In this document: one piece after another, positions 1 through 6,503 of the stretch
How positions within the stretch are numbered: position 1 is the first letter of the stretch
How the letters are laid out: each line of letters starts with the position of its first letter
NCBI GenBank assembly: GCA_963979005.1
Contig: CAXBVF010000045.1
Coordinates: 1 to 9,430, forward strand
Length of the DNA: 9,430 bases
Direction: 5' to 3'
Origin: UBA6164 sp963979005
GTDB lineage: Bacteria > Patescibacteriota > Gracilibacteria > BD1-5 > UBA6164
The notes under the pieces: generated by a model
What the model was told of the DNA's origin: nothing
The model's database searches: none
Seen by the model: only the letters and a program-made list of their open reading frames with translations
Translations under genes and position numbers: made by a program

Positions 1-141
1 TTCTTCGTCTTTTTCTTCTTCTGAATAAGATGAATTATTCTCTTCTTCATTTGAATCGGCATAGCTAAAATTAGCATATCATATAGATATAACTAAAAAG
101 AAAACTAGGAATGTAATTATTTGTTTGAATATATGTCTCAT
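1..141 (-). CDS. Secreted acidic protein, N-terminal part only (runs off the window)
   Basis: Forty-seven codons are visible before the left edge; the 3' end is missing. The protein begins MRHIFKQIIT, followed by a hydrophobic run to about residue 22 and then NFSYA-DS. This is a classical signal peptide, with likely cleavage after the SYA around residue 29. The visible mature part is strongly acidic and Ser/Asn-rich (EEENNSS, EEEKDEE). One TGA lies in the hydrophobic segment and reads as Gly21. The gene lies downstream of the two-component operon on the same strand but has its own promoter at 168-201, which closely matches the one before the Ala-rich gene at 8195-9316. No family can be recognised from this fragment; being an exported envelope protein is the only supported inference. 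Confidence 0.72.
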
Positions 142-167
142 TGTAACATTATTATATAAGTAAATTT

Positions 168-201
168 AGTATAAAAATTGAATGTAAGAAATGTGTAAGA
201 A
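168..201 (-). promoter_or_regulatory. Promoter with two 11-bp-spaced TTCTTACA direct repeats (site 1)
   Basis: On the minus strand TTCTTACA occurs twice, at 201-194 and 190-183, exactly 11 bp apart. Nine bases later comes TATACT at 173-168, a 5/6 match to the -10 consensus. Transcription would start near 161, about 20 nt before the ATG at 141. There is no -35 hexamer; the repeats occupy that position, as in activator-dependent OmpR/PhoB-type promoters. The distal repeat abuts the stop codon of the lipoprotein gene. The same architecture, with identical spacings, recurs at 9352-9385. Confidence 0.7.
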
Positions 202-414
202 TTAATCAATATTTGTATCGAACAATATATCAATTAAATCATCTATATCTTCTTCAGTGGTTTGATCTAACAAACTATCCTCATTTATATCTATTATAAT
301 CTCATCAATATCTAGATTTATGTCTTCTATACTTGCTTTTTCCCTAAAATCTAAAGGGTTAGAGCAAGAAGACATAAATAGTATGGATAAAAAAATGTAA
401 AGGAGTTTTTTCAT
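202..414 (-). CDS. Small acidic lipoprotein, third gene of the two-component operon
   Basis: Seventy residues. The N-terminus MKKLLYIFLSILFMSSC is a lipoprotein signal peptide with a lipobox ending at Cys17. The mature 54 residues are very acidic, dominated by Asp, Glu and Ile (for example DINLDIDEIIIDINEDSLLD and TTEEDIDDLIDILFD), which suggests amphipathic helices or an ion-binding or anchoring role. No family is recognised. Its ATG shares one base with the TAA of the histidine kinase gene (TAATG at 416-412), so translation is probably coupled. That tie to the kinase suggests an accessory of the sensor or an output of the same signal, which is inference. It is the only gene here besides short fragments that contains no TGA codon. 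Confidence 0.8.
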   Translation of the reverse strand: MKKLLYIFLSILFMSSCSNPLDFREKASIEDINLDIDEIIIDINEDSLLDQTTEEDIDDLIDILFDTNID

Positions 415-1658
415 TATATATTTTTTATATCGAATAATATTTTTACTCTAGTTCACTTTGTTCAACTAACAGTTTTCCTCTTTTGACTTTTAATTATAAT
501 CTTCCATGAATTAATATCAACTATTTTTTTCACTAAAGCGAGTCAAAGTCAATATCATTCTTCTTTTGTATAATTTTCTCTAAAATATCTATTATATATG
601 TTTTTTAAATTTACTTTACTTATTCAAATTCAATAATCTTTTATTTCTAGAAGTCATTCTTTGAAATAAATTTCTATTATTCATTCTTTGTTAGAATATT
701 TTATCGCATTTTTTAATATATTTCATACACATATTTCAAAATGTTCTTTATTTAATTTCAAAAAATATGATTTATCTGGAAAATTTGTTTTAATAACTAT
801 TTGTTTTTTAGCTATCTTTTTTGAATTATCTTTTATTATGTTTTTTATTTCTTTTAATAAATCAAATTTTTGTTTCTTGTATGTAGAATCCACAATTTGC
901 ACTATTCATAGAATTGAATCTAAAATTTTTGTTAATTTTTTAAATGATGTTAAACTCTGATCTATAGCATCCTCATATTTCTTTGTTTTTTTAGATAAAG
1001 ATAAGCTAGAAACAATTTCTGTAATAGGTGTTTTAATTTCATGATTTATATTAGCTGTAAAATCTTCTAAACTCGAAATAGTTTCCCTAATTGGTCTAAA
1101 ATTTTTTCCTACAAAATAATATCATAAAAAATAAAATCATAAAGCAAAAGGTATAGAAAAAAGTAGAAAATATAAGTAAAAACTAAAAATTTTTGAAAAA
1201 GCATATTCATTATAGGTTTTAATTATAACCTTGTATTCAATACCATCAAATAAAAAACTCTTTTTTAGATATTTATATTCTCAACTATCATAAAACTGTT
1301 GTTTGTCGGTAGAATTACTGAAATCTGTTCCATCATCTATATTATTTATAAGAGTTTCCTCACATATTCAAGCAACACAATTTTCATAAACAATTACATT
1401 TTCAAGTGTTTTAATTAAAATTTTTCACAATGTTCTATCCTTGTTATTTATTTTTTCTAAATATGCTTCATAATTTTTTAATATGTTTGCAACTCACGAG
1501 AATTTTTTTTCTAAAACTTTTTCAACTCATGCATTATGAGGTAAATATTCAAAGGTCAGAAAAATAGCTTGTATTATCCAAAATGAAAATAGTACAAATA
1601 GAGCAAAAAATACACTCAATTTCTTTCTATATTTTTCTAAAAGTCAATAATTATCCAT
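414..1658 (-). CDS. Membrane sensor histidine kinase
   Basis: A 414-residue two-component sensor kinase, complete when TGA is read as Gly. It has a membrane helix at about 15-36, an extracytoplasmic sensor region at about 37-157, a second helix at about 158-184 and then the kinase core. The H-box is NINHEIKTPITE with phospho-acceptor His206 and Pro211. The N-box is GNILKNAIKYSN (Asn313, Asn317), G1 is DYGIGI (341-346) and G2 is GYGLGL (368-373). The Gly residues of G1 and G2 are TGA codons, which is strong evidence for recoding. The sensor region recognises no known domain by eye but contains Cys94 and Cys99 (CVAGIC), a possible disulfide switch. It follows the response regulator by 8 bp and overlaps the lipoprotein gene by one base. 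It should autophosphorylate and pass phosphate to the regulator upstream. Confidence 0.93.
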
Positions 1659-1666
1659 TCTATATA

Positions 1667-2326
1667 TTAATTAATAACATATCATTGTCATCTGATTGTT
1701 TCTATTATCTTTTTTCATAATTTTTTTCTTAAATATCCTATATAAACATCAACTGTTCTAGACATAGAAAAATCATCATATTCTCACCAAACTTTCTCAA
1801 GTAGTTCTTTTTTTGATATTACTTTTGTTTTATTATGAATCAAATATAAAAATAATTCGTATTCTAACTGGCTTAGACGTATATTTTTTCAAGATTTTGT
1901 TACTTTTTTAGTATCTATCTCTATTTCTATATTTCAGATAATTACATTATCACTTTTTACAGTAAAATTCCTTCTTACCAAAGCATTTATTCTAAGAATT
2001 AACTCCTCATAATCAAATGGCTTAGTTAAATAATCATCAGCTCATTTATTAAAACCTTGTTTTTTATCATTTATTGTATTTCTAGCCGTTAAAATCAATA
2101 TTGGAATATTTTTTCATATATCCCTAATTTTTTTACAAACATCTAATCAATCAATTTCTCATAATCATAAATCTAGAATAATTAAATCATAATCATTTGA
2201 AACAAGTTCAAAAGTAACTTTTTCTCATGAAAAAAGCTGTTTTGATTTTATTCATTCCAATTCTAAATATTTAGAAATATTATTTGAAAGAATTTCATTA
2301 TCTTCTACTATCAATATTTTTAACAT
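1667..2326 (-). CDS. OmpR/PhoB-family response regulator
   Basis: A 219-residue DNA-binding response regulator. The receiver domain spans about 1-118, with acidic pocket Glu8/Asp9, phospho-acceptor Asp52 (LIILDLGLGEIDG), the switch Thr80 (ILTAR) and the conserved Lys102 (DDYLTKPF). A winged-helix output domain follows at about 125-219, with the family hallmarks LSQLEYELFLYLI, SRTVDVYIGYLRKKL and a C-terminal RGQGYVIN. TGA supplies conserved glycines, including those of KGADDYL and GQGY. It is the first gene of the operon with the histidine kinase 8 bp downstream. OmpR-family proteins bind tandem half-sites about 11 bp apart, which fits the repeats at 168-201 and 9352-9385; that it binds them is inference. 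Confidence 0.95.
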
Positions 2327-2462
2327 AGTTGAGTTATATATTTTAAATATATCTATATTATGATGATTTTTTTAAAAAAAGAAAGATTATTTATAGCTTT
2401 ATTTTGCTTTTAGATATTTTATGTATATATTTTGTATATATAATTATCTAAAATATAAAATT
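2327..2462. promoter_or_regulatory. Divergent intergenic region between the response regulator and the Y-family polymerase
   Basis: About 136 bp of almost pure A+T that must hold both divergent promoters. On the plus strand a perfect TATAAT lies at 2439-2444 with no convincing -35; it would start transcription near 2451, just before the TTG chosen as the polymerase start. For the response regulator side I see no confident -35/-10 pair, only several TATAAT-like strings, and no copy of the 11-bp repeats found at 168-201. Confidence 0.4.
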
Positions 2463-2484
2463 TTGAGATTTAAAATATCTAAAA
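2408..2484. repeat. 14-bp perfect inverted repeat flanking the polymerase start
   Basis: TTTTAGATATTTTA at 2408-2421 is perfectly repeated in inverted orientation at 2471-2484 with a 49-bp interior. A partial third copy (ATCTAAAA) lies at 2446-2453. The right arm sits inside the first codons of the polymerase gene, and the TATAAT at 2439-2444 lies between the arms. This is a plausible operator or mRNA structure, but chance is possible in such AT-rich DNA. Confidence 0.4.
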
Positions 2485-3674
2485 AAATATTTGCTCATGT
2501 CGACTGTGATAGTTTTTTTGCTGAGTGCGAAATCTTTAGAAATCCTCATTTAAAAAATAAATATGTACTAGTTTGAAATGAGATAATTATTGCTTGTAAT
2601 TATAAGACAAAAGCTCTTTGAATAAAGACATGAACACCAGTATGGAAAGCTAAAGAAATATTAAAATGAAAGTGAATTTTTCTAGATGTAGATCATAGAT
2701 TTTACAGCCTAATATCAGATAAATTAATGGCTTATTTAGAATTGAATACTCTAAATATAGAACCTTTTTCTATTGATGAAGCTTTCTGTGAAATTACATG
2801 ATTAGCTGAGATGAATAAGCTAAGTTTAGAAAATTATACAAAAAAAATACAAAAAGATATTCTAAAAAAGATATGAATCCCTGTATCTATATGAGTTAGC
2901 AATACTAGAATTAAGGCGAAAATATTTTCCAAATTAAATAAACCTTTTTGAATATTTATCTCCCTAAATAACAAAAAAGATAAAGAAACTTTTCAAACGC
3001 TTCCTTTATCAATAGTACCTTTTATTTGAAAAAAAACATGAGAAAAATTTAAATATTTATGTAATAATGTTTATGACTTCATAAATATATGATATTGGAA
3101 ATTAAAAGACAAAATATGAAAAAATGCTACCGATTTACGGCTAGAACTTATTGGAGTAAATGCATTTGTTGTAAAAAAAAGTCAAAAATCAAAATCAATG
3201 AGTAGATGAAGAAGTTTTAATCATAATATTACATCTAACAAAGAGTTTTTAAAAAAACAGTTAATACTAAATTTTAATTGGCTATATGAGGAATTTATAA
3301 CCAAAGAAATAGAATTAAAAACTGTATCCATTTTTCTCAGGGATAAATCTCTTTTTACTCATGTATTTAATTATAACATGATGGAACATACCTACATTAG
3401 AGCTGATATTTTAAAAATAATAATTGATCTATTTGAACAAAATTTTGATAAAAATACACTATATAGGAGTACTTGAATAGTTTTTTCTAATTTTAGAAGT
3501 TATAAACCAGAGCAAACTAGTATATATGACAAGCCTCTAAGAGATAAAACTAATCATTTAAAACTAGCAAAAACTGTAAATACATTAAACAAAAAATATT
3601 GATGACATAAACTTTGCTTTTGAGTTGATTTATTATGAGAAAAGTCTCTTTTAAAAGTATGAATTAGGAAATAA
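2463..3674 (+). CDS. Y-family translesion DNA polymerase (UmuC/DinB-like)
   Basis: About 403 residues, in line with the family. It would copy damaged templates with low fidelity. The palm begins FAHVDCDSFFAECE, with catalytic Asp14 and probable steric-gate Phe19. The second catalytic motif is SIDEAFCEITG with Asp105/Glu106. Nucleotide-binding features include NYKTKALGIKTG, and VSIGVSNTRIKAKIFSK is a typical palm stretch. A helix-hairpin-helix follows around 181-200 (LPLSIVPFIGKKTGEKF), then the little-finger domain with a UmuC-like SQKSKSMSRGRSF. SIDEAFCEITG and SMSRGRSF lean towards UmuC, while the FF steric gate is DinB-like, so I give no symbol. Many conserved glycines are TGA. I chose TTG at 2463 because it gives a family-typical N-terminus and follows a TATAAT at 2439-2444; an in-frame ATG at 2421 would add 14 residues. 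No UmuD is visible. Confidence 0.92.
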
Positions 3675-3678
3675 TAGA

Positions 3679-3706
3679 TTGAAATTTTAGCCAAAGAATA
3701 TATAAT
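3679..3706 (+). promoter_or_regulatory. Promoter of the PhnA-domain gene
   Basis: TTGAAA at 3679-3684 and a perfect TATAAT at 3701-3706 are separated by 16 bp, a good sigma-70-type arrangement. Transcription would begin near 3713, leaving an A/T-only leader of about 23 nt without a Shine-Dalgarno sequence before the ATG at 3736. It begins five bases after the polymerase stop codon, so this gene need not depend on readthrough from the polymerase. Confidence 0.6.
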
Positions 3707-3735
3707 CATTTTAATTAACCTTTTAATAAAAAAAA

Positions 3736-3987
3736 ATGGCTAAAAAGAAAAAAGATATGAGCTGGCTTTTAGATGATGAAGATATAAATACTCTAGAAGT
3801 AAAAGATTCTAATTGAAATATATTAGAGTCCTGAGATAATGTTATAGCAATAAAAGATTTAGCTGTAAAAGGTGCTCAAAATATAAAAAGATGAGATAAA
3901 TTTAAAAATATTAGATTAACTGATGATTCTGAATTAATTGAGTCATGAAAAATGGTTTTAAGAACTGATTTTTTTAAAAAAATCTAG
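3736..3987 (+). CDS. PhnA-domain protein lacking the N-terminal zinc ribbon
   Basis: Eighty-three residues. From about residue 21 the sequence follows the C-terminal domain of PhnA/YjdM (EVKDSNGNILESGDNVIAIK, then DLAVKGAQNIKRGDKFKNIR and a final MVLRTDFFKK). The glycines of SNGN, ESGD and KRGD are TGA. Full PhnA proteins carry a four-cysteine zinc ribbon in front of this domain; here it is replaced by a Lys-rich, Cys-free stretch (MAKKKKDMSWLLDDEDINTL). Despite the historical name, PhnA is not established as a phosphonate enzyme and the domain's function is unclear. No phosphonate genes are nearby. It has its own promoter at 3679-3706, and its neighbours give no clue to its job. Confidence 0.85.
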
Positions 3988-4015
3988 ATAACTATTCCCT
4001 TTTTTAAAACCATTT
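3950..4015. repeat. 12-bp inverted repeat around the end of the PhnA-domain gene
   Basis: AAATGGTTTTAA at 3950-3961 is exactly complementary to TTAAAACCATTT at 4004-4015, enclosing 42 bp that include the stop codon and a TTTTTTTAAAAAAA stretch near 3970-3983. It could fold as a weak 3' mRNA structure ending the PhnA transcript, but it lacks a GC stem. The right arm overlaps the -35 box of the next promoter. Confidence 0.3.
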
Positions 4016-4043
4016 GACAAATTATAATAATATATGTTAATAT
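4014..4043 (+). promoter_or_regulatory. Strong promoter of the small membrane protein gene
   Basis: A consensus -35 TTGACA at 4014-4019 is followed after 18 bp by TAATAT at 4038-4043, preceded by TG one base upstream (extended -10). It is the only perfect -35 hexamer found in the window. The leader to the ATG at 4079 is about 28 nt and lacks a well-placed Shine-Dalgarno sequence. Confidence 0.6.
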
Positions 4044-4078
4044 ATATATATACGCTAAGGTAAATATAAATAACATAT

Positions 4079-4384
4079 ATGTTCAATATAAAAACAAAAT
4101 TTAATAGATTTAAAAATATTTTTAATCAAAAATTTAATAAACTATTAATAAACATCCATTTAAAAAAGAATAAAGTTAATAAAATAAAAGTAAATTCTCT
4201 TATATGATACTTTTCTATACTTATTATTTGAATATTTTTTATATTAATTAATTTATCTATAAATACTCAAGATTATGAATATAATTCTGCATTAGAAATA
4301 CCTAATAATTCTGGACCTATAAAATCATGGTGATGAAGAGTTGTTGATACAAATAATAATAAAAATATAATTCTAATCCCATAA
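4079..4384 (+). CDS. Small single-helix membrane protein of unknown function
   Basis: A 101-residue protein visible only with TGA as Gly. A basic, Asn/Lys-rich N-terminus (about 1-38) precedes one hydrophobic helix at about 40-60 (LIGYFSILIIGIFFILINLS). A short polar C-terminal part follows, with SGPIKSWGGRVVD and a hydrophobic end NIILIP. By the positive-inside rule the N-terminus should be cytoplasmic and the last 40 residues outside. I recognise no family. In its favour as a real gene are its own consensus promoter at 4014-4043, an uninterrupted frame under table 25 and a terminator-like hairpin just beyond its stop. It is transcribed towards the kinase gene, ending 32 bp short of that gene's stop. 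Confidence 0.65.
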
Positions 4385-4398
4385 AAAAAGCTAATAAA

Positions 4399-4439
4399 AT
4401 AAACTAGCTAATATTTTTAAAAAATATTAGCTAGTTTAT
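4399..4439. terminator. Long hairpin between convergent genes, probable bidirectional terminator
   Basis: Perfect 20-base arms at 4399-4418 and 4420-4439 (core AAACTAGCTAATATTTTT and its complement) form a very stable if AT-rich hairpin. It lies 14 bp after the stop of the plus-strand membrane protein gene. On the other strand it contains the last codons and TAA (4419-4417) of the kinase gene. Position and symmetry suit a terminator serving both directions, although the usual GC-rich stem followed by a T tract is absent. Confidence 0.6.
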
Positions 4440-5235
4440 AAAAAGAATCTATAACTTTTTCTTTTTTTAATTTTAATCACTTGATTTTGTATACTAATAT
4501 ATTATCAATAAATCATTTTATAAAATCTTCATAACTTACAGTATATGTTAAATCTAGAATATTTATGAAATCTAGATAAAAATATTTTATATCACTATAG
4601 AATAAAGCTAATTTATCCTCTATAGTCATTTCATCTAAAAAATTAATTTTGGTTTTATATTCTTGAAAGAAATTTCTTTTTCCCTTTTTCCAAAACTCAT
4701 CCAAAACTATTAATTCCTTATTTTCTAATAATAGTTTATCTTTATTAATATCTTTTCACTCTAAAAACTCTTTTAAATATTTAAAAGAGTTTTTTTCTAT
4801 ATTTTTTATATCTAAAATTGATTTAAATCATTCTTCTTTAGTAGATTTTTTATAAATTATAAATAAATATAATAGCATCTCTATCTTCATGTCTTTTTGT
4901 CTTTTTTCCCAGTTTGAATAAATACTATTAAAATCAGATACAAAATTTATAGATTCTATATCTATTCAATCTAATTCTTTTAAAAAGTCTTGTCTTCTGT
5001 TAATAGTTAGATTTGTTGAATCATAAACTATATTTGTATTTCAAGACTCTATATATTTATTAATTTTTAATATAGAATTTTGTACTCACAATATATTTAG
5101 TTTGTTTTGATTAAAATTATTTTCTCTTAATAATTCTATTTCTTTATCACTACTTACAATTTTATAATCAATAAAATTTTTTAAATATGTTGTTTTCCCA
5201 CTACATGGAGATCATGATAATATTGTTAATCACAT
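4417..5235 (-). CDS. P-loop kinase of the AAA_33/polynucleotide-kinase type
   Basis: A 272-residue predicted ATP-binding kinase. The Walker A motif GSPCSGKTT lies at the extreme N-terminus (Gly8-Thr16, Lys14). A Ser-Asp motif follows (VSSDKEIELL), as does NIVYDSTNLTINRRQDFLKE at about 69-88. That last stretch matches the "D-TN-...R" element of AAA_33 and polynucleotide-kinase-like proteins, which phosphorylate nucleic-acid ends or small molecules. The C-terminal half (about 130-272) is helical, rich in Lys, Glu, Phe and Tyr, and not recognised. Its ATG shares one base with the ApbE stop (TAATG at 5237-5233), so it is the coupled last gene of the redox operon. Its substrate is unknown. A zeta-toxin-like role is conceivable, but no antitoxin partner is apparent. 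The stop codon lies inside the terminator hairpin. Confidence 0.82.
4763..4794. repeat. 32-bp perfect palindrome inside the kinase gene
   Basis: AAAAACTCTTTTAAAT followed directly by ATTTAAAAGAGTTTTT gives 16-base arms with no spacer. On the plus strand it runs on into a tract of seven T, like an intrinsic terminator facing antisense transcription. On the gene strand it encodes residues around KNSFKYLKEFL. Confidence 0.55.
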
Positions 5236-6128
5236 TATATAATTTCTAAGTTATAATCTTTTAATCATTTTGTTTCATAAGTATTTCCATCTGTTCAGAT
5301 AATAATTCAATCAATATTTTGTTTTTTTAGAAAAACTAAAGATTTTTCTATTCACATAGCAATACAAGCTGTAGCATATGCATCTGCGATATAGCATTTA
5401 TCTGAAACTAAACTAATACTAATTATTTCATTATTGTTTGAGTTAGTTTTTGGATTCAAAATATGATGAAAATTTTCATTCTCTACATTCCATTTTCTTT
5501 TATAAGTTCATGATGTAGAAATAGCTTTATTAGTCACCTCTAAAACTGCTAATATTTTCTTTTTATTAAATGGACTATCTATAGCAACAACTGGTACATC
5601 CCCGTTTTTATTTTTTCAAGATATAAATATATCCCCTCAAGCATTTATTATAAAATCTATGTATCATTTTTCTTTTAGATATTCACTTACCAAATCAACA
5701 GCATATCATTTAACAATTCATCATAAATCAATATTTTGATTTTTTCAAAGTTTTATTTTATTTTGATTAACAGATATTTTTTCTATATCTATGTCCTGCA
5801 ATTCTTCCTTTTTATCAAAAATTCATTTCCTAAAATCTTCAGCATATCAAATATTTTTTAAATTCATAAGTGGATTAAAATATCCATCCGTTTCTTTATA
5901 TATTGTTTTTACTATATTAAAAATTTTTATAAACCTATTACTTAACTCTAATTCCTTTTCCTTGTTTAATAAACTTAGATCAGAAAGATTTGAAAATCTA
6001 GAAAATTCTTTTTCTAAAGAATAAATCAAACCAAAAGAATTATGAATATCTTCTAAAGGATTAGTATCAGAAATAACACTTATAGTTATGTTTGTTCACA
6101 TCAAAAATTCATTCTTTGAATACTTCAT
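5235..6128 (-). CDS. apbE: ApbE-family FAD:protein FMN transferase
   Basis: A 297-residue enzyme that transfers FMN from FAD to a Thr/Ser of extracytoplasmic flavoproteins, using Mg2+. Family signatures occur in order: FLMGTNITISVIS at the start (8-20), GYFNPLMN (82-89), LGGIVKGYAVDLVSEYL (135-151), INAGGDIFISG (161-171), STSGTYKRKW (204-213), HHILNPKT (221-228) and the metal-binding ADAYATA (248-254). Most of these glycines are TGA. It has no signal peptide of its own, whereas ApbE usually acts outside the membrane as a lipoprotein or exported protein. The gene upstream is in the same frame, separated only by a TAA and four codons, and does carry a membrane anchor. Transcription continues into the kinase gene through a TAATG overlap. 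No clear FMN-binding acceptor domain is seen in this window. Confidence 0.93.
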
Positions 6129-6140
6129 TTTTTGTCTTCA

Positions 6141-6491
6141 TTAAAAATTACTATCAATTTCATCTCTTAATAATTTCGTACCATTAACTTCTACATCTTC
6201 TATCCATGGTTTATCTTTTGAAATTGTTATTTTTAAATCACAGTCAGAATAATCTACTAAATAACTAGTTTCTTCTTCTTTTATTTTTGGAATACAATAT
6301 TTTAAAAATATTTCTCATGTGGGTTTTAATTCATTAGAAATATTTACAGGAGCTAGACCTTCTTTAGCTTGTTTTTGACATTCAAAAATTCTAACTCATT
6401 TACAAGTATTATCTGCTGATAAAATAGTCATTGCATAAACAAAGACTAAAACAACGATAATTATACTAGTAAAGATCCCGAATTCTTTCAT
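6141..6491 (-). CDS. Membrane-anchored four-cysteine protein, in frame with ApbE
   Basis: A 116-residue protein with an uncleaved-anchor or signal sequence at about 5-25 (FGIFTSIIIVVLVFVYAMTI) and an extracytoplasmic part carrying Cys30, Cys38, Cys66 and Cys84, enough for two disulfides. No family is recognised. Two TGA codons read as Gly. The gene begins 12 bp after the redox fusion. Its TAA is followed in the same reading frame by TGA-AGA-CAA-AAA and then the ApbE start, so the two genes would be one open frame but for this stop. It may therefore be the detached anchor domain of a once-fused, membrane-bound ApbE, or a separate partner of it. Its position suggests a part in surface redox chemistry, which is inference. 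Confidence 0.75.
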
Positions 6492-6503
6492 ATCTAAATT
6501 TTA

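Noticed and set aside
688..960. Plus-strand open frame of 90 residues
   Set aside because: It is the antisense shadow of the histidine kinase core, whose H, N, G1 and G2 boxes are intact on the minus strand.
2421..2462. ATG at 2421 as start of the Y-family polymerase
   Set aside because: The frame is open, but the added 14 residues are unlike the family N-terminus and the ATG lies upstream of the best -10 box at 2439-2444. TTG at 2463 was preferred, though the ATG cannot be excluded.
4417..5235. Zeta-type toxin of a toxin-antitoxin pair
   Set aside because: The P-loop is compatible, but no small antitoxin gene accompanies it and it is the coupled last gene of a redox operon.
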